Source: Nageia nagi
Lineage: Eukaryota; Pinophyta
NCBI GenBank assembly: GCA_050084985.1
Contig: JBITNC010000001.1
Span: 136,276,001 to 136,340,000 of the forward strand
Direction of reading: 5' to 3'
Length of the DNA stretch: 64,000 bases
Of this stretch, positions 1 through 11,147 are shown piece after piece. Position numbers and translations under genes: made by a program. Position 1 is the stretch's first letter, and every line of letters begins with the position of its first letter. A model generated the notes under the pieces. It saw only the letters and a list, made by a program, of their open reading frames with translations. It was not told the DNA's origin and made no database searches.

Positions 1-2
1 CT

Positions 3-3000
3 TTAGACGAAAAATATGGAGCTTCTTCATCAAAACAAGTGAATAATACATTTAATAATGACTCATCCAATGTATATCTAGTAAAAATTAAATTAATGGA
101 TTTAGGGATGGGAGAATATGATGTAGATGATGTGGTATTTAATATACCTTTAGCACAAGAAATGGGAAGATTATCTGAATCACCTAGTGTGATTGGACAA
201 ATAGTACCTTTAGGAGAAGTACCTAATCAGACAATGTTTATCTATGCGGGAATAGTAGATCTTGTGTCAACAATATCCAATCAAACATATGAAGGAAATT
301 TCAATAATGATATGAAATATTTATCGCCATGTTCAAGAACCTTTGTCTTAAACTATTTAAACAAATGTAATTGGCAAGGACGAGGATTAGGTCGATATGA
401 ACAAGGTCCATGAGAAATAATTGAATTATGAAACCAAGATCCCACTGATAAAAGGGGATTAGGTTATCAAAATAAATGTAAAAATCTTGCTACAGTAGGA
501 AATTTAGAAGAGAATTTGGATTATAATGAAGAAATTTTAGAGAAAGAATCTATAGTACAAGAAATTATTAATATAAGAGAAGAACAATTAAGTGAAATGG
601 ATGTCTTAGAAGGGGTCAAAATGCTCTTTATTAATAATATTGAGCCACCCTGGACTCATACAGGCTTACCAAGTGATATACAGGAAAAAATAAATAAAAA
701 TGTCGAATCATCAATCATTCCATATTCAGATATACCATCGATAAATATGGTTACAATAAAAGAGAATGATATTGAAGATCAAAATAATGAACAAATAGAT
801 GAAGTTAACGAAAATCAAAATTTAATCAAAATAATAGCCAATACTTCTACAGATGAAGTAATTGCTGACTTCTCTCTTATATCATCTAATCCTTCGGTAC
901 ATGAATTCAAAAATGTAGATCACATATTTGGTTCCTATGAAAATCAAGTATGCACGAATGAACAAACTCAAGAATACGATGAAGACGACAACAGTTGGAT
1001 ACCAGTACCAAATCAACTAGAAGAAGGGTCGCATATGCTTACTAAAAAAGTATTAGAAATAAATATTAGTAATGATCCTCAAAATCCTAAAATTATTCAA
1101 TTAGGAGAAAACCTCACGGAAAATGAACAAGAAGGAATTATAACCTTATTAAAAGAATGAGAAAAGGTATTTGCATGGTCATATGTAGACATGCCTAGAA
1201 TAGATCCTAAATTAGTAGTACATAATTTAGCATTAAAGTCTGATGCTAAACCTGTTAAACAAAAATTACGTAAAATGCATCCTACTATAGCATTAATGGT
1301 AAAAGAAGAACTTCAAAAATTATTAGAAGCTAAATTTATACAACCTATAGATTATTTAGATTGGATATCTAATATGGTACCTATGAAAAAACCAAGTGGA
1401 AAAATAAGAATATGCATAGATTTTTGTGATCTTAACAAAGCTTGTCCTAAGGATGATTTCCCTTTGCCTAGCATTGATAGTTTGGTAGATTCGATAGCAG
1501 GACATGATATGTTGTCATTAATGGATGGGTTTTCTGGTTATAATCAAATAAAAATAGCTATTGAAGATCAACATAAAATAGCTTTTATAACTCCTTGGGG
1601 TACCTTTTATTATAAAGTTATGCCTTTTGGATTAAAAAATGTCGGGGCAACTTATCAAAGGGCTATGACTTATATATTCCATGATTATATGCACGACATA
1701 GTAGAAGATTATGTCGATGATTTGTTGGTTAGATCTAAATATCGAGTAGATCATGGAAAAGACTTAATTAAAGTCTTAGATAGATTATTAGAACATAAAG
1801 TAAGATTAAATCCAAAAAAATGTGTTTTTGGTGTAACTTCAGGAAAATTATTAGGATTTATTATGTCCCAACGAGGAATTGAAATAGATCCTAGTAAAGT
1901 GAAGGTAGTAGTAGACATGCCACCTCCTGCAAATCTAAAACAATTACAAAGTTTACAGGGTAAGTTACAAGCCATTAGAAGGTTTATAGCTCAACTTTCT
2001 GATAAATGTAAACCATTTACAAAATTATTGAACAAGGGAGTAGAATATCATTGGGGCAAAGAGCAACAAGATGCATTCGATGAAATTAAAAGATATTTAT
2101 TATCTCCTCATATCTTAAGTCCACCAAGAAAAGATGTACCTTTTTTGTTATATATTTCTGCTACTGAAAATGCTTTAGGAATAATGCTTGCTCAAAAGAA
2201 TGAACACAATAAAGAACAAGCTATATATTATCTGAGTAGAACACTTGTGAGCTATAAGATTAAGTATATATATTTGAAAAAATTATGTCTTGCTGTCATT
2301 TTTGCTACTAAAAGACTTCGACATTATATGCTTAATCATACAACATATGTCATCTCTAAAGTGGATCCATTGAAATATATGATGAATAAAACCTATCAAA
2401 ATTCAAGAACTGTAAAGTGGATAATGCACTTAACTGAATTTGATTTACATTTTATTGGACAAAAGTCAATAAAAGGACAAGTAATTGCTGATTATCTCGC
2501 TGATGCTCCATTGCAAGATAATAAACCACTTGTCATTGAATTACCCGATGATGGGGTGTTTCAATTAGATGAAATTGAAATACCTGTAGAACCTGAAGAT
2601 GATTGGGATATGACAATACACTTTGATGGTTCTCGATGTGAATAAGGTGGTGGAGTAGGTGTTGTATTTATAACCCCGCAAGGGATCCCTATACCATATT
2701 CATTTAAACTAAAATTTCCTTGTACCAATAATAATGCAGAATACAAAGCTTTGATATTAGCATTAAAAACTGCTATTAAATTAAAACTTAAAAGAATTAA
2801 GATTATTGGAGATTCTTTACTCATCGTAAATCAAGTGAAAGAAATCTATCAATGTAAAGAACCTTTACTTCAAAAGTATAAAGTGTTAGTTGAGGAATTA
2901 TTAAAATCTTTTGACCAATTTAGTATAGAAGTAGCACCAAGATCATCTAATAGATTTGTAGATACTATGGCTTCTGTTGGATCTCTTATCCCAAAAGATC

Positions 3001-4370
3001 CTAAAAAATCTTAAATTCAAGTTGAAATAATTCAATTTCCTCAATCATCATTACAACAGGAAGATGAAGAAAAAAGTGTATTAAATATTGACGTAATTGA
3101 TAAAGATAATTGGTACAAAGAATTGATAGATTTTTTAAAATTTGGAACTCTTCCTGCAGACCTTAATAAATTATCACGATGAGCTTTTAAAATTAAAGCA
3201 ACTAAATATTGTTTGATAGGGGATATCTTGCATCAACAAAATTTTAATGATATTTTACTCAGATGTCTTGAATGGAATGATATTAAAAAGGCTATATCCT
3301 CTGCCCATGATGGAACATGCGGAGGACATTTTAATGGTGTTGCGATTGTAAAATGATTAATACGAATGGGGTATTATTGGCCAACTATGGAAAAAGATTA
3401 TTGTGAATATGTTAAAAAATGTTTTAAATATCAACAATACGCTCATTTATTTTCACAACCATCTCAAGAACTACATCCTATACAATCACTTTGGCCATTC
3501 TCTAAATGGGTATTAGATTTAATAGGACAAATTACACCTACATCTTCTGGTGGACACAAGTTCATTATTACAGCAACTGAATATTTTACCAAATGGGTAG
3601 AGGCTATTCCCATGACTTCCACCACTGGTTCATGAATTACTAAATTTATAGAAAATTATATTATATGTAGATTCGGCATACTGAACCAATTAATTATGGA
3701 TAATTGAAAAATTTTTAAAAATAAGGATGTAAAAAAAATATGTGATAAGTATAAAATTAAACAAAGTTTTTCCACTCCATATTATCCACAAGGCAATGGA
3801 CAGGCAGAGGCTACTAATAAAACTATTCAGAACATCTTAGCAAAAATAGTAAATGATTCTCATAGAGATTGGCATATGCAAATACCAAAAGCCTTATGGG
3901 CTTATTGTACCAATGTACGCACTCCTATTGGGGCAACACCATTCTCTTTAGTATATGGAATAGAAGCCATCCTACCCATGGAACTTGAGATACCATCCCT
4001 TAGAATAAACCTAAGTGAGCAAAATTCTGATGAAGAAGTAAGACAGACTCGCTTAGATCAGTTATTACTTTTAGATGAAAAATGTATTAATGCTTTAGAG
4101 CATATGCGTGTTTATCATAAGAGGATAAAACGAGCTTTTGATAAAAGGGCTCTAATTCGTGAGTTCAAAATAGGTGATTTGGTTTTAAAAGAAAATCATC
4201 AAACTTCACGAATAGAATGATAGCTTAGAGATAAGTTTGCTCCAAATTGGTTAGGACCATATATCATTAAGAAAAAATTCGGTAAAGGAACTTATCATTT
4301 ATCAGACTTAGAAGGAAATGAAGAGCGTGAACCTATAAATATCATGCATCTTCGACCCTTCTATACATAA
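3..4370 (+). pseudogene. E1 pol polyprotein (RT, RNase H, archaeal-type RNase H, integrase), stops in frame
   Basis: One reading frame runs without a frameshift from the window edge to the TAA at 4368-4370, interrupted only by in-frame stops (for example 411, 429, 1158, 2643, 3012, 3180, 3354, 3633, 3705, 4218). RT spans about 1290-1990 with YVDDLLV at 1710-1730. The Ty3 RNase H is about 2110-2480, and a second archaeal-type RNase H starts at HFDGSRCE (about 2620) with TNNNAEY near 2727. Integrase covers about 3300-4370, with a GGHFNG zinc-binding region, a catalytic Asp in LDLIG, Asp in IMDN and Glu in GQAEATNK. The CxxC of the HHCC finger reads C-F-K-Y, so its second Cys is missing. It would make cDNA and integrate it, but this copy cannot make a full protein. 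Confidence 0.9.
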
Positions 4371-4454
4371 AAAAAATGTACATTAGTTTTCTTTCGTTTT
4401 ATTTTATTATTAAATTAATAAATAAATAAAAGTATTAATATTTGTCAAGTGTTA

Positions 4455-5685
4455 ATGATTAAAATAGAAAAGATGAATCTAGCAAAGGAATCTACTGACG
4501 GTAGCATAGTGCAACCACAAATACAATTTCCACCGCCAAGATATCCAGGTGATTTAGCATTAACATATTTAAAACATGGATTTGATTTTAATCTCTTAAA
4601 TTATTTACGATTGACTATTGATGAACAATTTGAAAGAACATACCATATGTTTTGTGGTATAAATAATGGTTGGGAAGTCACTTTTTGTGGATATGAAGTA
4701 GGCATTATTTTAGATCCACAAATCTATTTCACCCATATGGAAAGAATATCACAAGAAATAATAGCTTTCTACCTACAATGGCCTTATGGAATACCAAGAA
4801 TCTTCATAAATTGTCAATTAACTGAGTACTCACTCCTTTTAGCTAGGCTGAAATACATTAAACAATTAACCAAAAGCCTAGAATGGATGGATGAACTTTT
4901 AAATTATTTACCCCATAAAAGGGTAATTTATGATTTTTCAAACATCTTTGTGGCTTTTCCTCCTAGAACGTTACAACAACAATATAGGCAAACTCACAAA
5001 TTTCTTCGCATGCAAATGCGACATATAATTTGGAAACGAATATTAGAGAAAAAATAAGCTTGTCGTATTGTCGAGCTTACAATGATAAATCAAATAAGGG
5101 TTAGAAATGAGATTATCGAAAAACTATCAAAAGCACATAGAGTACGGAATAATGGAAGTTATCTTCCAGGGTTCGAAAGTAGGTATGACAAAGATATCTT
5201 TATGAAAGTTATTCATAATGTTCCTACTCCTTTGTATTCAAATATCTTTTCCATGCCTCTTGAAATACAACAAAAAATGGCCTTAACATTCTATGATGCA
5301 CGTGAATCTTACGGTTGGGATGTCAAAGTAAATGGATATCAAGTTATTGTTTGTATCAACGTATTTGAGTTATGGGGTTTCTCCTAACTTAGAATATGAT
5401 TTAATGATATATTTCTATCTTCTGTGGCCTATAGAAAAGCCCAAAATAATAGTTGATTGTACTCACAACCTGAGTTTAAAACATCGAGAACAAATCATCT
5501 CAATCACACAAACTGTAACATTCGAACACTTAGATTATTATGTTCCAAAAATCTATCATAATCAAGTGGTATTAGATTTTAGTTTTTTGTTTAGTTCAAC
5601 ACATTGTTCATTTAATCCTGATGCAGTACAAACTCGATTTGAACGCGTCATGAATAGATTCCCTAGAAAAATTATAAAATCCTAA
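4455..5685 (+). pseudogene. E1 sense extra ORF: two-repeat protein of unknown function
   Basis: An ORF of about 410 codons follows pol in the same orientation, separated by an AT-rich gap of about 85 bp. It has one in-frame TAA (5055) and one frameshift near 5385, where E2 lacks an extra T. E2 carries the same ORF at 46197-47420, so it is a real part of the element. I recognise no family. The two halves are related: GWEVTFCGYEV, QWPYGIP, a Cys, then YLPHKRVIYDFS (about 4670-4950) corresponds to GWDVKVNGYQV, LWPIEKP, a Cys, then YVPKIYHNQVVLDFS (about 5315-5585). There is no signal peptide or obvious membrane segment. The ATG at 4455 is the first in E1; E2 has an ATG two codons earlier, where E1 reads GTG. 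Confidence 0.75.
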
Positions 5686-5745
5686 AAAATTAAAAATTAT
5701 AAAATCCTAAAAAATTGAAAACTATAAAACACATAAAAATTATAA
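5665..5745 (+). repeat. AT-rich short tandem repeat after the E1 extra ORF
   Basis: Units resembling AAAATCCTAAAAAATT followed by AAAA(C/T)TAT are repeated about two and a half times with a period near 27 bp. They overlap the end of the extra ORF. E2 has a longer array of the same unit at the equivalent place (47439-47535). Confidence 0.7.
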
Positions 5746-6210
5746 AATTATAAAATCTACCTAGATGGAAACATCTAGATGTCACTTGGCAATTGGGTGC
5801 CCTACCCTTGTATGATGTAAATATATGTTGCATGTCATTGTAAAGGTGATTATCCAGTAAACATGTAATGTGTGAAAAGGTCATCTTAGAATAATTTCCT
5901 TGTTATCACTACATTCACTTTATCTTTTCTTTCATAAAGAAATGATATACCATAGATGATAGAAAAACATAAATTTTGTGTTTGAAGGAAAATCTATAAA
6001 CTCCAAACACTTATGACATTAAAAAATTCTAAGAGAATTTGAATGAAATCATTCTAAGGGATATTAAGAGTGAAAGTTTGTGTCTATCCTATTATTCGCT
6101 TCATCTCGAACCCAAGAATCATTTGATAGTTAAAAAAAAAAAAGGATATGACAAAAAAATAAAAATAAATTACTACATTACATCAATGATTCTTGGGTGA
6201 TTACAATATC

Positions 6211-6312
6211 CTCTACCGGGGCTATGGACACCTGACTGGTAGTAGAGCAAGGTTGTAGCGAGATTGAGGGGTTAATCCTCATCGGGGCTATGGACGCCTG
6301 TCTGGCAATGGG
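6211..6312 (+). repeat. Duplicated GC-rich block in E1 spacer
   Basis: A roughly 35-bp block with core CGGGGCTATGGACNCCTG occurs at 6216 and again at about 6282, spaced by about 65 bp. E2 has a single copy at 48065. It stands out from its AT-rich surroundings and is shared by both elements, so it may be a structural or cis-acting RNA element, but nothing shows its role. Confidence 0.65.
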
Positions 6313-6582
6313 GCATACCTTACGAGTGGTGATATGTCCATTTTGGTTAGTGACCTTCTTTCCTATGGAACTCTATACGTTTCATACGGATAGACTAGCT
6401 TATTAATGTCTCTAAGATATTTCATCTCAAATGATCTAAGAAGGGAAATGAATCTCACTACACACACTGGAGTTTATAGATTTTTTTATCAACATATAAC
6501 AATATTGTTTGATATCATCTTAGGTTGTTAAATCTGGAGATAAATAAAGATAAGGTAGATGTTATAATAACTTGGTTATTAA

Positions 6583-6975
6583 TCCAAAATCACCTAATCT
6601 TTTGTCATAGTTTGTAATTTGTTTATGTTTAAAATCATGTGTGTCATTTTGTTAAACCCATTCCTTTTGAGAATATCTATTACCTTTGAACATTATTAAA
6701 ATTTGCTTTTCTTTGGAAAGGATAAGAATAATTATTTATTGTTCCCCTGACAAAGATAAAATTAATGTTCATAATCCTCCAAAATCACCTAATCTTTTGT
6801 CATAGTTTGTAATTTGTTTGTGCTTAGAGTCATTTGTATCATTTTTTTAAACCCATTTTTATTATTATCTATTACCTTTGAACATTATTAAAACTTGCTT
6901 TTCTTTGGAAAGGATAAGAATGATTATTTATTGTTCCCCTAACCAAGATAAAGTTAATGTTCATATACATCCATA
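6583..6975 (+). repeat. 196-bp tandem duplication in E1 spacer
   Basis: Two direct copies (6583-6778 and 6779-6975) begin with CCAAAATCACCTAATCTTTT. Each includes TTTGAACATTATTAAAA and TTGCTTTTCTTTGGAAAGGA. E2 has three shorter copies of the second half of this unit (48467, 48566, 48715), so copy number and unit length differ between relatives. Confidence 0.8.
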
Positions 6976-9608
6976 AGTCACTAGTTTGTCATGTCAAGAA
7001 GTTTATTGTAAAATTGCCAAGTACAAAAGATGATGCATCTGAGTCCGCAAAAATATAATAAAAATATATCCTTAAATAATTTAACTTATTAAAATTATAA
7101 ATTAGATTTATTGTTTATAGCAACTATAATCGTACTTATTATTAACTTAATTTTGAGATTAATAACATCATCAAACTAATTTGTTGATATATGTTATGTA
7201 TTTTATCATTATTTAAAAAATTATAAAAAGTATCCTCAAAATAATACATCATACATTCCACAATTACATCTATGCATCATACATTTTGAAAATTACATCT
7301 ATCATTAACATCTATTCATCATCAAGTAATTAAAATACAATTATGTTTATTATAATCTACATAACATCACATCATATCTATTTTATCATAAATCTATGTA
7401 TAAAATGAAAACTCATGCATCAAAAATCATACAAGTACCATAAATATCAAAGATCTATCTATCTATATATACATCATCATAGTCCATCAAAAGGTCATCA
7501 TAACATCATGAATCATACAATAAAATACAAGGGTCCAATAACCTCATAAGCATATAAAAAGTAACATCATGAAAAAGGGTATCCTCAATGACTACCCCAA
7601 CCATTGCTTGGTCTGCTAGGACTACTCAGTCGCCTCTATCATCTACTAGTCTCTCTGGTACCCTGACTTGGAGGAGTAGTGCCTACGGATCCTGTAGGAC
7701 TACCCAGATGCTGAACTCCTCGTAACTCAGATGAACCAACAACACCTAAGGGAGATGCCCAGGGTGTACCACTCCTGCTAGGAAAACCTCGTGACCTTTG
7801 AGTCCTACCTGGAGATCCAACTGTGCCCTATGCACTGCTACCTATCTGATATGTTGAGATATTTATGGGCATATAACTATCTAGAGGTATAGGATAGTGA
7901 GCCCCAGGAGTAAAAGTTGGAATACCTATCAGCCATGTCTGTACTATACTACTATAAAAATCTTATTACTGATAAATGCCATGACTGAAAACTGAAGAAC
8001 CACCTCCAGAAGTAGATGCTGCTCCTAACTGATGAGCTTGAGCTCCCTGTAAACAAGAATGAGCCTCATCTCTCTCCTATCTATATCTATCTCACTCAAC
8101 CCTATACCTGTACATGCGTGAGTTGGCCTATGCCAACTGGTATCTCAGCTCATAAATATCCCCTAGCAAAGTATCAATGCTAGGAACCTAGGTAGTAGGA
8201 GCCTCCTCGACTCTGCATGCAACCTCTGGGGCAACTCCCTCCTCACCTACACCTGTAGCCTCCTCCTCAATAGCTAACTCCTTAGGAGCATCTACCATGA
8301 CCTCCTTGCTGGGAGCCTCATCTCTCATAGCCTCTGCTCCTGTAAGCTCCTCACCTACCTCTCCCTCTCCTGCTACTGCACCCAACTCCTCAACAACATC
8401 GATGTGCTGACAAACATTGCAACCCTCCAATCTGCCCTCTAGGCCATCATCTCCCTCCTCCCACTAGGCCCTGAAGGCCTCAGACACCCTGACATCATCC
8501 TCCTTGATATCATCCTCCAATGATCCCTCCTCCTAAGTAGGATCAGGCTCTGCATAAACCAATGGCTATACACCATCTGCTAAGATAGTGCCCTCATGCT
8601 GATATGGCACTGATGGGGTAGGCACATCCTGAACTAGGCCAAACTAACTGTGCACTCTCTCAAAATGAAAATACTCCAAAAAATTAGCTTGATGACCACT
8701 CAAAACACGTGGCTACCAAATACTAGTAAGCTCAGCTACAAGCTCTCTCCAGATAGGATACAAGCAATAAGGTATGAATCTCACCTGATTTGGAATCAAG
8801 TGACTAAGCATGTGGTGATAATAGCTCACATCTCGATAAACTCCATCCAATGGGTGAATATAAAAATCATCATGCCACCTGACTATGCCAGCCTTGTAAT
8901 CCAAGTGACTACTAAACCCCAGCATCGATAACCCTGGAGGATGAGCCACAACTATATGCTCATAAGCCCACACCTGCAAGGTGATAGTAACTAATAAAGA
9001 GGCCCTATGCCCCTGAGAATAAAAGAATAGCTCCTTGTAAATTTGAGCTAATAGTGTGGGTGCCCAAGCATACATTGTACCATGCTGTATCATATCTATA
9101 ATAATGGGTAATAATGACTACGAAAACCTCCCACTTCTAGTATCATGGAGAGCATAACACTGTACTAAACCCATCTAGTATGAAAATAGATCGCCCCCTG
9201 CTGATCCTCCATCCAATACTGGTAATATCGAATGCCACCTGAGATAATCTCAGAAATAATAGTATCAACCCAAGAGGCCCCATATAAATAAGAAATAGCA
9301 GGTAAAGCTCCTATTCTATCCACCACAGGCAAAATCCTTTGTCCATGAATGGGGAGTCTATACAATCTATGTATATCCTCCACTGTGATAGTCATCTCCC
9401 CTATCAGAAGATGAAAAGTACATGTCACTATGTCCCATCTATCTAACAATGTAGCCAATAAAGGATACTCCCAATGAATGTGACCCATGTATGGTCCCAC
9501 TCCAAAACCAATGGACCTGAAAAAGGTATGATCGGCTGGACCTAGAAGATCTCTACCCTCCTATAGAATCAAGGGATATCTACCTCAAGGCTCAAAGACA
9601 TCTCGAAC

Positions 9609-9934
9609 CTGTGTAATAATAAAAAGTTCAGCTTAAAAAAAAATGGCATTTCATACTAAAACATCGGTGTTTCTAATAGGTAAGACTCAGTCACCAGCGT
9701 TTGCATTCCAAACGTTGATGACTCTGTCATCCATTCGGCCTAGGTCGGCAACCGAGGTTGAATTATAAAAAAAAAATTCACAAAAATATAAATAAAAGCA
9801 TGATTTACAAATTTTATCCGATAGAAATAATCAAAATAACTTTTAAATATCATTCACTATTTCAATTTGAAATTAAACAATTAAATTACAAATTATAAAT
9901 AAAAAATAGAAAAGAAAGTTATTTCAAACCCTAC
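9609..9934 (-). other. Phase-0 intron of the E1 PMD gene
   Basis: On the minus strand the 326-bp interval starts GTAGGG after the exon-1 codons for REE and ends TTATTATTACACAG. Exon frames on both sides agree with the PMD reading. E2 has an intron at exactly the same codon boundary (51764-52257), also after a 17-codon exon, which is strong evidence that it is genuine. It contains a motif cluster (9661-9756). Confidence 0.75.
9661..9756. repeat. E1 CpG-motif cluster inside the PMD intron
   Basis: Short related motifs crowd here: CATCGGTG, CAGTCACCAGCG, AACGTTGATGACTCTG, GGTCGGCAACCGAG. They resemble those in two other E1 sites, upstream of the PMD gene (10111-10211) and in the LTR (10919-10993). 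They stand out as CG-containing islands in AT-rich DNA. Confidence 0.6.
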
Positions 9935-10110
9935 CTCTTCCCGGATAGGTCGAGAACATCTAGTGGAGCGTCTACGTGGAGGCATGGTGATTGTAACAAA
10001 TATCAACGGCTAGAAATCAATGAAATTGCAATGAAAATTGGTTCTGGCTGATAATGAGAGTGACAGCTAAAAAGAAATGAATAAGAAAAAGTTAAAACTT
10101 TTTCTTTTTG

Positions 10111-10211
10111 AAACATCGGTGACTTGAAGATGGATGTCGGTGACTGTCACTAAATGCTGGTGACTTGAAGAAGGACATCGGTGACTGTCACTAAACACCA
10201 GTGATTGGAAG
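10111..10211. repeat. E1 CpG-motif cluster upstream of the PMD gene, 41-bp tandem repeat
   Basis: The block GGTGACTTGAAG ... CGGTGACTGTCACTAAA occurs twice with a 41-bp period (10118/10159 and 10138/10179), followed by a partial third copy. The recurring core is ATCGGTGACT, and TGACTGTCA is itself nearly palindromic. It lies about 130-230 bp upstream of the antisense PMD start codon, a suitable place for its promoter region. Confidence 0.7.
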
Positions 10212-10700
10212 TAAAACACTACATTTATGAATAGTCATGAGAATATTAAAAAAATTTCAAAATAACTTTAAATTGGTCAATAAAATCAAAAAATGATAAA
10301 ATATGATGTATCATTATTACAGGAGATCATCTTGAAACCCCGTTGTCAGGACAAAGGACAACACCATCAAACTCATATACTAAAGAGGACTTATACGGTA
10401 CATGTGTGCTTAGACATGCAAAATGACATAATAGAAATGTCATGCAACTATCACACAAGCTCAACACATTGTCATACCGAAAATAGTCACTTCTGAAGTA
10501 TATTCAAATTTGTTTTCAAAACTACATCAAATGTAAAATGAAAACACATTTTATCATAATTTGATAAATCAAAATTTTGATTTATCTAAGAAATTGAGTC
10601 AAAACTTATATCATAAAAAAGAAACAACAAATAATCAAGTGACAAAGCTTCTCATCCTATATTTTTGAAATCATCAACCGTATTTCTCAGTTTATAATTC
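10212..10700. other. E1 segment between PMD upstream region and polypurine tract, non-coding
   Basis: There is no supportable ORF. Positions 10312-10500 are conserved with E2 52975-53155 (by eye about 87% identical), although the neighbouring motif clusters and LTRs are not, so this block is probably needed in cis, for example near the 3' end for reverse transcription. Confidence 0.55.
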
Positions 10701-10714
10701 AAAAAGGGGCAAAA
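10701..10714 (+). promoter_or_regulatory. E1 polypurine tract
   Basis: AAAAAGGGGCAAAA lies immediately before the TG of the 3' LTR. E2 (53229-53242) and B (18698-18713) have near-identical tracts at the same place. It would prime plus-strand DNA synthesis. Confidence 0.85.
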
Positions 10715-10918
10715 TGTAGACACCTAAAAATGTCCCTTTTTAACTAGTAAACATTGAAATAATCATAACTCTTTGTGATAATATAAAATAGGTTTAAAAA
10801 ACCATATTATTGGATAACTCCCATCGAGTACATGCAAAATGGGTGGTCACATGACTCTTTTTAGGTAAAATTGGCTATTTGGCGGTCATTTTAATATTGT
10901 TACAAAAATTGAAAACCA

Positions 10919-10993
10919 GTCGCCAACGACCCAAAACAGTCACTGATGTTTTGAGATAATCATCAGCGTCCGCCTAGTAATCGCCGATGACTC
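10919..10993. repeat. E1 CpG-motif cluster in the LTR
   Basis: AGTCGCCAACGACC, CAGTCACTGATG, ATCATCAGCGTCC and ATCGCCGATGACTCTG lie within 75 bp. The E2 LTR has its own, differently spelled cluster at the equivalent position (35515-35570). Confidence 0.55.
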
Positions 10994-11138
10994 TGTAATA
11001 GCTGAACAAGAAACCAAAATAATGAGAGAAAGTTGAAATATTTCATTCTTCCAAGATGATGTGGATAGAGGGGATCAGTTACGACCTACAATGGCTTTTC
11101 ACTTCCCCTTACCAGCCTTGGAACATCTCACCCAAAAT

Positions 11139-11147
11139 CTATAAATA
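11139..11147 (+). promoter_or_regulatory. TATA box of the E1 LTR
   Basis: CTATAAATA is a consensus plant TATA box. It aligns with CTTATAAATT in the E2 LTR (35731), so it probably directs Pol II transcription in both. Confidence 0.65.

Larger units (their letters stand above)
5746..7584. other. E1 3' spacer between the convergent extra ORF and PMD gene, non-coding
   Basis: About 1.8 kb of AT-rich sequence with no supportable ORF lies between the sense extra ORF and the stop codon of the antisense PMD gene. It contains two sets of repeats listed separately (6211-6312 and 6583-6975). From about 7180 it consists of ATC/CAT-rich low-complexity sequence shared with E2 around 49370-49560. Both flanking genes end here, so any polyadenylation signals for the two strands should lie in this spacer. 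I cannot point to a specific one. Confidence 0.6.
7585..9985 (-). pseudogene. E1 antisense plant mobile domain (PMD) gene with one intron, broken
   Basis: Antisense to the retrotransposon, the predicted start is ATG at 9985-9983 (MPPRRRSTRC). A 17-codon exon 1 (9985-9935) ends at GAG|GTAGGG, and exon 2 begins at 9608 after TTACACAG. The splice joins in phase 0 to an open frame with hallmarks of the plant mobile domain (Pfam PF10536): PYMGHI, LLDRWD, TFHLLIGEMTITVEDIHRLY and RLPIHG (about 9500-9340). A frameshift lies between about 9165 and 9093, then the frame continues (QVWAYEHI near 8980) into an acidic Glu/Ala-rich tail (8430-8188) and a Ser/Gly/Arg-rich C-terminus ending at 7585. Several in-frame stops make it a pseudogene. 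PMD proteins are known from plant transposons and from the Arabidopsis MAIN/MAIL1 silencing factors. The function here is unknown. Confidence 0.82.

Noticed and set aside
10293-10496. 67-codon plus-strand ORF in a block conserved between E1 and E2
   Set aside because: The DNA block is conserved but the reading frame is not kept open in E2, so conservation is more likely to be for a cis-acting role.
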